A DNA stretch of 5,047 nt from CAYPTY01 sp965659005 (GTDB lineage Bacteria; Bacteroidota; Rhodothermia; Balneolales; Balneolaceae): contig CBFHVG010000003.1 in assembly GCA_965659005.1 (NCBI GenBank), forward strand, positions 1 to 5,047. Direction: 5' to 3'. Below the pieces are notes generated by a model. The model worked only from the letters and a program-made list of their open reading frames with translations, did no database searches and was not told the origin of the DNA. This document shows, piece after piece, positions 1 through 5,047 of this stretch (positions are counted from its first letter, which is position 1; each line of letters begins with the position of its first letter). Both the position numbers and the translations under genes were made by a program.

Positions 1-2055
1 AAAACCTGGGTGAAGCAGGTAACTAAAGTTCTGTTTCATCCCGCTATGAATAAGTTGTTTGATGGTAGTAGTTTCATTGTAAGTTCTTTTGAAAACAACC
101 CTGATGAAGACATTGAACTTTCTTACAAAGGTCAATTCAATGTCGGGTCAGCACCAGAAGGGCTTGCAAGGTCAATTTCCGGAAATCCTGCTGAAATCAC
201 ATTGGACCGACACATTTCGACGAATGCTGCAGCCTTCGCTATTCTTCGTGATGACCCCAATCTGGTATTAGACTATAGAGGTGATACTTCCAGAAGGTTG
301 GATTCATTATTGAATGCCGATCCAGAATATTATAGAGAGCTGGCTTCTTCACTAAATGAAGAATTAGGTTTTGTGAGCTTTGCCGAATCAGGATTATCAA
401 ATACTGGTGAATATCTATATCTGAGGAAAATTGAAACATTACGTTCATTCAAAAGAGATCTTGATAATCTGGCTGAAGGCGGATTCATTCAAAAACAGAA
501 TGGATCATATTTCATTCAAAGCTATATCATGGCTCAGCTATTGGGTTCAGAATTATGTGATTTCTCAGATTTCTATTTAAGCTTCTCATCAGATGTTGCT
601 GCAATTGCTAAAAGAAAAGGATTAGCTGAAAGTGTTAATGCCGACCGCCAGCGAAGACGTGTAATATTCTACGACAATACCTATGCCAACTACCAGAAAA
701 AACTTACGAGTGAGTTAAGTGCTCTTGTCTGGATAAAAAGTTCATCTTCTTTGAGTTTTCTAAAGCCTTATTTGAATCCAGGAGCAAATCTTTCAGCCCT
801 GTTTTCTCAGTTTGATGTAGCAAATATGACCTTTACTTCCAGAGGAAATCAGGTTGATTTCAGTCTTAATACGCTAAAACGAGAAGAAGACAATCTTCCT
901 TTCCAGGAGCTTTGGGTTTTCCCTATTGCTGAAACAGATCTAACAAGCAGCCCAATTTTAGCTGATGTTGCTGGTAGTGATCGAGAAGAAGTATTATTTG
1001 CCACAACTTCAGGATCTATTTATGCACTCGCTATAGACGGAACACAAGTACTACAGTTATCTACAAATGAAGATGAGCCAATTGGCTCGCCCATTATTTA
1101 TGATTGGTACGGTAATAATCAAAAAGTAATACTTCAGGCTGCCGGAAATAAGATTTATGCATGGAATACTGCCGGGACTCTTTTACCTAAATTCCCTTTT
1201 GAGCTTGAATCAAGAATTACTGCTCCAATTACTATTGATGATGTTATGCGTAATGGGATACCCGAAATCATTGTAGCTACAGAAGATCGAAAAATCCACG
1301 TATTAAACGGACGAGGGACTAATGTAAACGGGTGGCCTCAAACAACTAATTCTGCAATAACTAGTCAGCCTGCCTATTTCGAAATTAACGGCGAGTACTC
1401 TATTTGGGCAGTTTCCGCTAATGGTTTATTTAGCTGGTATAGAAATGGATTCACACGTACTTCTTTCCCCTACTTTGCTGAAGCACCTTTTACCACTAAG
1501 CCGGTGAAATACAAGGAAAATGTAATTGCACCAACCGCCGATGGGCAGATTTTTAGCTTCGGCTTAGAATTAACTTTTGAAGACAGTTTGAGTGACTCAT
1601 TAGCCGTTGATTCATTAATAATCCAACAGCTTAAGGTAGATGATTCTCAAATTACTGGCTTAACTATCAAACCGAATACCCTATTAAAAGATTCTACCCG
1701 GTTTTATCGAGAGGATGTATTCATTTCATCCACATTAAGTGGAGCCCTATTTTTTAACGGAGTAAGTGGCAATCTAAGATTCACAGAATCTATGGGGCAG
1801 GCAGCTAATACTGATTTCCAGCCATTTGTAACTGACATTAATTCAAATCAGGTTGAAGAAGTTTTTGCTTTAGCTGACTTTGGCAGGTTATATGCCTGGG
1901 AATATCTCACTGGTGAAAGAGTCTACAACATTCCAACATCAGCCATAAAACACCCGTTTGTTTTCGATATTAATGGAGATGGAACACAAGAACTAATTGC
2001 GCTAACACGTGAGGGTGTTCGATGTTGGACAATCAGAAAAGAAACTGATCTTTAA
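1..2055 (+). CDS. C-terminal part of a large protein with an FG-GAP/PQQ-like beta-propeller (5' end outside window)
   Basis: The reading frame is open to the first base (codons for K-T-W precede the GTG at 10), so GTG at 10 is very unlikely to be the start and the protein begins upstream. Residue numbers here count from base 10. Residues 1-300 match no family I can name with confidence; they mix beta-rich segments with charged helices and hold a basic patch near 212-217 (DRQRRR). From about 310 to 676 there are roughly eight propeller-blade-like repeats of the form P-x-hydrophobic-x-D...E-(V/I/L)...G-x-hydrophobic-x-(A/V)-(L/W), clearest at 315-340, 406-432, 605-630 and 649-674. The last contains DINGDGTQEL, a classic FG-GAP-type calcium-loop sequence. 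A Ser/Asp/Leu-rich insert lies at 524-537. Such propellers are usually extracytoplasmic binding or scaffold domains; whether this one is secreted depends on the missing N-terminus. A distant DUF3352-like N-terminal half is possible but unverified. It ends in TAA, one base from the convergent epimerase stop. Confidence 0.88.
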   Translation, partial: KTWVKQVTKVLFHPAMNKLFDGSSFIVSSFENNPDEDIELSYKGQFNVGSAPEGLARSISGNPAEITLDRHISTNAAAFAILRDDPNLVLDYRGDTSRRLDSLLNADPEYYRELASSLNEELGFVSFAESGLSNTGEYLYLRKIETLRSFKRDLDNLAEGGFIQKQNGSYFIQSYIMAQLLGSELCDFSDFYLSFSSDVAAIAKRKGLAESVNADRQRRRVIFYDNTYANYQKKLTSELSALVWIKSSSSLSFLKPYLNPGANLSALFSQFDVANMTFTSRGNQVDFSLNTLKREEDNLPFQELWVFPIAETDLTSSPILADVAGSDREEVLFATTSGSIYALAIDGTQVLQLSTNEDEPIGSPIIYDWYGNNQKVILQAAGNKIYAWNTAGTLLPKFPFELESRITAPITIDDVMRNGIPEIIVATEDRKIHVLNGRGTNVNGWPQTTNSAITSQPAYFEINGEYSIWAVSANGLFSWYRNGFTRTSFPYFAEAPFTTKPVKYKENVIAPTADGQIFSFGLELTFEDSLSDSLAVDSLIIQQLKVDDSQITGLTIKPNTLLKDSTRFYREDVFISSTLSGALFFNGVSGNLRFTESMGQAANTDFQPFVTDINSNQVEEVFALADFGRLYAWEYLTGERVYNIPTSAIKHPFVFDINGDGTQELIALTREGVRCWTIRKETDL

Positions 2056-2056
2056 T

Positions 2057-2953
2057 CTAAAAAATCGCATTTAAAGCGTCTTCCAACTCCTCATATTCAA
2101 ACTCGAAACCAGCATCAAGTAACTTTCTGGGGTAGGCTCTAATGCTATCTAAAATTGGTTTAGCTCCTTCACCAAACATAATCTTGATTGCAAAATCTGG
2201 CACTCGGAAAAATGCGGGGCGGTGCATTGCATCCCCTAACTCATCGGCAAAATCATTCATTGTCTCTGGTTCCGGACCAACAGCATTATATGGGCCGCTG
2301 AAATCCTCATTTTGAATTGGGAATAGAATTGCATTGCATAGGTCAGATCTGTGAATCCAAGACATATATTGTTTTCCATGACTAACAGGACCACCTACAA
2401 AAAATTGAAATGGCGGTATCATTTGTTCCAGAGCACCACCGCCTTTTTCTAGTACAATACCAATCCTGGGTATCGCGACTCTCACCCCATACTCCTCAGC
2501 TTTAAGGGCTTCTTTTTCCCAGTCTACTGTTACTTTTGCAAGAAAGTCATCACCAGCTTCTGAGTTTTCATCTAACTTTTCATCTCCATTGTGGCCATAA
2601 TAACCTGCTCCTGAAGCTGATATTAAAAGTTTTGGTTTTTTATCAGCCCTACTAATTGCATCAACTAACTTTCTTGTATTTAGAATTCGACTGTCATATA
2701 TACGTTGCTTCACTTCATCAGTCCAACGAGCCCCGAATACATTTTCCCCCACAAGATTAATGACTACATCTGCCTCATTCATTTCTTTAACAAGGTCGTC
2801 ATCCCAGCTTACGAATAACTCATTTTTAACCCCATCAATTTGATATTTCGAAGGGTTGCGAGTCAATATTCTTAAAAAGTGCCCCTCTTTTAGTAGAATT
2901 TCTCTAAGTTCTGAACCAATAAATCCGGTTGCTCCGGTTAATAAAAAAGTCAT
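2057..2953 (-). CDS. TIGR01777 family NAD(P)-dependent epimerase (YfcH/SDR39U1 type) with C-terminal DUF1731
   Basis: A complete 298-residue protein, the usual length for this family (about 300). It opens directly with the Rossmann fold: the GATGFIG dinucleotide-binding glycine motif is at 7-13, which supports ATG at 2953 as the start. Family signatures follow in order: INLVGENVFGARW (65-77), SRILNTR (89-94 region), SASGAGYYG (112-120), RIGIVLEKGGGAL (163-175) and KQYMSWIHRSDL (194-205). Residues about 247-297 match the DUF1731 tail (VPDFAIKIMFGEGA, then AYPRKLLDAGFEFEY). The SDR active-site Tyr region is present as YYG, but no Lys follows in a canonical YxxxK arrangement, as is common in this family. 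It is probably cytosolic. Substrate and role are unknown for bacterial members; plant and cyanobacterial relatives have been linked to plastid or cell division under the name SulA, unrelated to the SOS protein of that name. It stops with TAG one base from the end of the propeller gene. Confidence 0.95.
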   Translation of the reverse strand: MTFLLTGATGFIGSELREILLKEGHFLRILTRNPSKYQIDGVKNELFVSWDDDLVKEMNEADVVINLVGENVFGARWTDEVKQRIYDSRILNTRKLVDAISRADKKPKLLISASGAGYYGHNGDEKLDENSEAGDDFLAKVTVDWEKEALKAEEYGVRVAIPRIGIVLEKGGGALEQMIPPFQFFVGGPVSHGKQYMSWIHRSDLCNAILFPIQNEDFSGPYNAVGPEPETMNDFADELGDAMHRPAFFRVPDFAIKIMFGEGAKPILDSIRAYPRKLLDAGFEFEYEELEDALNAIF

Positions 2954-2967
2954 GATCTTAATTTAGG
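2954..2967. promoter_or_regulatory. 14-base divergent intergenic gap between epimerase and DoxX-like starts
   Basis: Only 14 bases separate the two divergent ATG codons, too few for either a full promoter or an untranslated leader on both sides. Neither gene has a convincing Shine-Dalgarno sequence; an AGG directly abutting the DoxX-like ATG is too close to act as one. Any promoter for one gene must overlap the 5' coding part of the other, unless the epimerase is transcribed from further right. An in-frame TAA at 2959-2961 rules out an upstream start for the DoxX-like gene. Confidence 0.5.
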
Positions 2968-3468
2968 ATGGATAACTCAGTTAACAGCATAAACAAGATA
3001 CCTAATAACAACATTCTTCTTGATCGAATAATTATTGGTGTTAGAGTTTTTCTTGGTGGAATATTTACACTTTCTGGTGTAGGAAAGCTCATAAATAGTG
3101 AAGATGCCAAATACCTCGTGGAATTACTGGCAACTGAGTATTACGGATTGATTGAATATGTAGATGTGATTGTCATTTCTCTTACCATCTTTGAGCTGAT
3201 TCTTGCCCTACTTTTGTTCATTGGCTGGAACAAACTTGTCACATTTCTGCTTACAGATTTCTTTCTTACAGGATTTGTTGTGGTACTTCTATACTTCTAC
3301 CTAAATGGTTACACAGTAGAATCATGTGGCTGTTTTGGGGCCTTTGGTGGTTCAGGTGGAATTGAAGCTACACTAATCAGAGATGTAATTTTACTTGTAA
3401 TCTCCAATATTGGCCTAGCTTTGACTGTGCTGATGATGAAGAGATCATCAGCGCAATCACATGATTGA
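2968..3468 (+). CDS. DoxX/MauE-type integral membrane protein with Cys-Gly-Cys motif
   Basis: A complete 166-residue protein with four predicted membrane helices at about 21-41, 65-86, 90-112 and 138-156. The first helix carries the DoxX-like signature RVFLGGIFTLSGVGKL (26-41). A loop before the last helix contains SCGCFGAFGG (119-128), the Cys-x-Cys-Phe-Gly motif seen in MauE/DoxX-type redox-associated membrane proteins, which resemble the membrane half of quinone-linked thiol systems (VKOR/DsbB-like by analogy). The likely role is membrane thiol or quinone redox chemistry, perhaps supporting cofactor or disulfide maturation of exported proteins; that is inferred from family resemblance. No thioredoxin-like partner is visible in the window. 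The ATG at 2968 is the only sensible start, because an in-frame stop lies just upstream and the next Met is at the C-terminus. Its TGA stop directly touches the stop of the convergent hydrolase gene. Confidence 0.88.
   Translation: MDNSVNSINKIPNNNILLDRIIIGVRVFLGGIFTLSGVGKLINSEDAKYLVELLATEYYGLIEYVDVIVISLTIFELILALLLFIGWNKLVTFLLTDFFLTGFVVVLLYFYLNGYTVESCGCFGAFGGSGGIEATLIRDVILLVISNIGLALTVLMMKRSSAQSHD
3422..3459. other. Long hairpin (15 pairs) at the 3' end of the DoxX-like gene, next to the convergent stops
   Basis: The left arm 3426-3437 pairs with 3444-3455 over 12 consecutive positions (one U-G wobble, 3428 with 3453) around a six-base loop GAAGAG at 3438-3443. After one mismatch (3425/3456) three further pairs form (3422-3424 with 3457-3459). 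It lies within the last codons of the DoxX-like gene and 10 bases before the abutting stop codons. No U-run follows on either strand, so it is not a classical intrinsic terminator. It could be a transcript-end stabiliser, an RNase processing site or a non-canonical terminator. On the minus strand the wobble becomes an A-C mismatch, so the structure is stronger in the rightward RNA. Confidence 0.5.
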
Positions 3469-4263
3469 CTATAAATTTTCCAGAATTGAAACGATTCTTT
3501 GCCATGATTTATCTCTGGCAATCTTGTTTGGCCCTTTTTCTTCAGGATTATCGCCTCTCCTCATATAAGCATGTCCTGCCCCTTCATATATCTCATTTAA
3601 GTAGGTATGACCATTTAGCCTCATCTGTGCATCACTAAACTCAATAGTTGAATTAACTCTATTGTCATTTCCGCCATAGAAGCCATAAATAGGTGCCGCT
3701 ATACTTTTATAATCATCAGCTTCTCTCGGACCTGTGCCATAGAATACCATGGCGGCCTCAATAGCATCACCAGCATTTGTAGCAAATCTAAATGATTGAG
3801 AACCACCCCAACAAAATCCAGCTACTACTACTTTTCCATTACCAGCATCCATATTCTTTGCATATTCAAGAACAGCCATTAAATCATTGGTAACATTATC
3901 AGGGTCCAGTTCATAAAGAGCAGATCGAGCAGCATCTGAGGTCTCATAATCGGATGTCTTTTTACCATTTTCATCCGTTAAAAGATCCGGGGCAATGGCA
4001 ATGTATCCTTTCTCAGCCAGCTGATCAGTGAACGATCGAGCCCAGTCATTTAAGCCTCTGTTCTCGTGAATCACAATAACTACGGTAGATTTATCTTTGT
4101 TTTCTGGATAGACCACAAAATTCTCAAGCATTCTACTGTTTGATTCAATCTTTACCCACTCATGATGTCTCGGAGAATTCTCCAATTGCTGAATGGCGTA
4201 ATCCTGACCTTGAACCACGTTAAAGATCAGCATGAAGCATAATATTGAAAGTATTTTTTTCAT
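3469..4263 (-). CDS. Exported dienelactone hydrolase family protein (alpha/beta hydrolase with Cys nucleophile)
   Basis: A complete 264-residue protein. Residues 1-19 form a signal peptide (MKK, hydrophobic core, then VVQG) with likely cleavage before Q20-D21, so it should act in the periplasm or outside the cell. The body is a dienelactone-hydrolase fold: IVIHENRGLN (63-72), GYIAIAPDL (86-94), the nucleophile elbow GFCWGG with Cys151, the acid Asp200 in YGGNDNRV, and His231 in GAGHAYMRR. Compared from memory with the Pseudomonas enzyme (Cys123, Asp171, His202, Glu36, Arg81, Arg206), Glu67 and Arg235 seem conserved but the Arg81 position, after APDL, appears to be Asp97. The triad supports ester or lactone hydrolysis; the lost arginine argues against true dienelactone as substrate. 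Actual substrate unknown. The start is fixed by the signal peptide and lies 15 bases after the stop of the upstream dipeptide epimerase, so the two are probably co-transcribed. No Shine-Dalgarno is seen. Confidence 0.94.
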   Translation of the reverse strand: MKKILSILCFMLIFNVVQGQDYAIQQLENSPRHHEWVKIESNSRMLENFVVYPENKDKSTVVIVIHENRGLNDWARSFTDQLAEKGYIAIAPDLLTDENGKKTSDYETSDAARSALYELDPDNVTNDLMAVLEYAKNMDAGNGKVVVAGFCWGGSQSFRFATNAGDAIEAAMVFYGTGPREADDYKSIAAPIYGFYGGNDNRVNSTIEFSDAQMRLNGHTYLNEIYEGAGHAYMRRGDNPEEKGPNKIARDKSWQRIVSILENL

Positions 4264-4278
4264 CGTTTTGCGTATTGA

Positions 4279-5047
4279 TTAATTAAAGTAATCAGGGAGT
4301 AGTGATACACCAAGCCCGGGTTTTTTAGAAGCAATAATTTGGAGTTCATCATTCATATTAAGACCTGAAAATGGATCTTCAGCTATTAAAAGTGCCCCAT
4401 CAAGGTCAACATATTCAGCTTCATAACCAACCAATGCCCCAGCTGAAATTGCCAAGGACGACTCAATCATGCAGCCTACCATCACTTGTAAGCCAAGTTC
4501 ATTTGATTTTTTGATGATCTCAAGAGAATCAATAATTGATCCTGTTTTCATGAGTTTGATATTAATTCCATGAAATTGATCAACCAGTACTTCAAGGTCT
4601 TTTATTGATTTAAAACTTTCATCTGCAAAAAGTGGAAGTGGAGACCATTCCTTTAGTTTCCTCAAGTCATCGACACTGTCTGAAGGCATTGGTTGCTCAA
4701 CCAACTCAATGCTTTGTGAGGCTAGAAATTCAATTTCTCGTTTCGCAGTATCAAGATCAAACCACCCTTCATTTGCATCCACCCGGATAGGCTTCATTGT
4801 GATTTCTCGAATAGTTCTTATGATATCTCTGTCGAAATCCGTACCCAGCTTTACTTTTAAAATGGGGGCATTTTCAGCCTCTATCACTTTTTCACGAATC
4901 ACATCCAGTTGATCAATTCCAATAGTATATGAGGTTGATGGCGTTTCCGAATTATCTATGCCCAAAAGATTTTTTGAGGGTGTGTTTTTAGATTTACCAA
5001 GCCAATCAATCATAGCCATTTCAAGTGCTACTTGTCCGGATTTGCTT
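4279..5047 (-). CDS. L-Ala-D/L-Glu-type dipeptide epimerase, enolase superfamily (5' end outside window)
   Basis: The frame stays open through the right edge: nine further codons (S-K-S-G-Q-V-A-L-E) precede the Met at 5019, and ALEMAMIDWLGK is a conserved internal segment of the family, so that Met is not the start. About 255 residues are visible of a usual 330-370; the N-terminal capping domain, which helps choose the substrate, is mostly missing. Numbered from the Met at 5019, the barrel carries the KxK pair Lys55/Lys57 (LKVKLG), metal ligands Asp81 (DANEGW), Glu108 (VEQP) and Asp133 (ADES), and the second catalytic Lys155 (NIKLMKTG). VGCMIESSLA (181-190) and VDLDGALL (204-211) follow; in known dipeptide epimerases the Asp-x-Asp of this last motif binds the dipeptide alpha-ammonium. 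The likely reaction is epimerisation of L-Ala-D-Glu to L-Ala-L-Glu during recycling of murein peptides, in the cytosol. Other dipeptide or N-acyl-glutamate specificities (DgcA-like) remain possible. Confidence 0.93.
   Translation of the reverse strand, partial: SKSGQVALEMAMIDWLGKSKNTPSKNLLGIDNSETPSTSYTIGIDQLDVIREKVIEAENAPILKVKLGTDFDRDIIRTIREITMKPIRVDANEGWFDLDTAKREIEFLASQSIELVEQPMPSDSVDDLRKLKEWSPLPLFADESFKSIKDLEVLVDQFHGINIKLMKTGSIIDSLEIIKKSNELGLQVMVGCMIESSLAISAGALVGYEAEYVDLDGALLIAEDPFSGLNMNDELQIIASKKPGLGVSLLPDYFN

Noticed and set aside
10..12. GTG as start codon of the first gene
   Set aside because: The frame is open to base 1 (K-T-W codons) with no stop, the sequence downstream has no signal peptide or other N-terminal feature, and there is no ribosome-binding site; the gene almost certainly starts outside the window.
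89..271. 60-residue plus-strand open frame
   Set aside because: It lies inside the propeller gene in another frame and has no family-like features.
239..448. 69-residue minus-strand open frame
   Set aside because: Antisense shadow of the propeller gene with no recognisable motif.
2032..2049. ATCAG/CTGAT stem near the propeller gene stop, considered as a terminator
   Set aside because: Five A/T-rich pairs with an 8-base loop and no U-run; too weak.
2959..2966. TAATTTAG, a near match to the Bacteroidota -7 element TAnnTTTG
   Set aside because: It touches the DoxX-like ATG, so transcription would begin inside the coding region; one mismatch in an AT-rich gap is expected by chance.
3309..3521. 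70-residue minus-strand open frame across the DoxX-like/hydrolase junction
   Set aside because: It overlaps the coding ends of two well-supported genes in a different frame, and its sequence looks like the reverse translation of the CGCFG region.
3499..3521. TTGCCA/TGGCAA hairpin with an 11-base loop, considered as the terminator of the DoxX-like gene
   Set aside because: Only 6 pairs, a large loop and a broken T-tract (TCTTGTTT), all inside hydrolase coding sequence; not distinguishable from chance.
4709..4912. 67-residue plus-strand open frame
   Set aside because: Antisense shadow within the dipeptide epimerase; Ser/Ile-rich sequence typical of reversed coding DNA.
5017..5019. ATG as start codon of the dipeptide epimerase
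   Set aside because: Nine in-frame codons upstream continue a conserved family segment (VALEMAMIDWLGK) and about 100 expected N-terminal residues would be missing.

Overview
The window is gene-dense bacterial DNA, AT-rich by eye, with five protein-coding genes and only about 30 non-coding bases. None of the visible start codons has a convincing Shine-Dalgarno sequence, and the short A/T-rich leaders and protein styles (FG-GAP-like propeller protein, a CGCFG-type DoxX/MauE protein, a lone TIGR01777 epimerase) suggest the Bacteroidota/Balneolota/Rhodothermota group. Balneolaceae is a plausible guess, but I cannot prove this from the sequence. I see no RNA genes, CRISPR arrays, insertion sequences or phage genes.

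Layout, left to right. (1) 1-2055, + strand: 3' part of a large protein with an N-terminal half I do not recognise and a C-terminal beta-propeller made of FG-GAP/PQQ-like repeats; it enters from outside the window. (2) 2057-2953, - strand: TIGR01777/YfcH-type NAD(P)-binding epimerase with a DUF1731 tail. (3) 2968-3468, + strand: four-helix DoxX/MauE-type membrane protein with a Cys-Gly-Cys motif. (4) 3469-4263, - strand: exported dienelactone-hydrolase-family alpha/beta hydrolase. (5) 4279-5047, - strand: enolase-superfamily dipeptide epimerase, cut off by the right edge of the window.

The gene arrangement is the most interesting part. The dipeptide epimerase and the hydrolase look co-transcribed leftward (15-base gap). 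The DoxX-like gene lies on the opposite strand, wedged between the hydrolase (stop codons abutting with no base between) and the TIGR01777 gene (starts only 14 bases apart). The leftward genes and the embedded rightward gene therefore have the geometry of a noncontiguous operon, in which one leftward transcript would also be antisense to the DoxX-like gene. A hairpin of 15 pairs sits in the last codons of the DoxX-like gene, next to the convergent stop codons, and could be an end-forming or processing element.

The encoded functions do not form an obvious single pathway. The dipeptide epimerase points to peptidoglycan-peptide (L-Ala-Glu) recycling, the hydrolase acts outside the cytoplasm, the DoxX/MauE protein suggests membrane redox or thiol chemistry, and the epimerase role is unknown. 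I do not see a defence system or other clearly undescribed multi-gene machine here.
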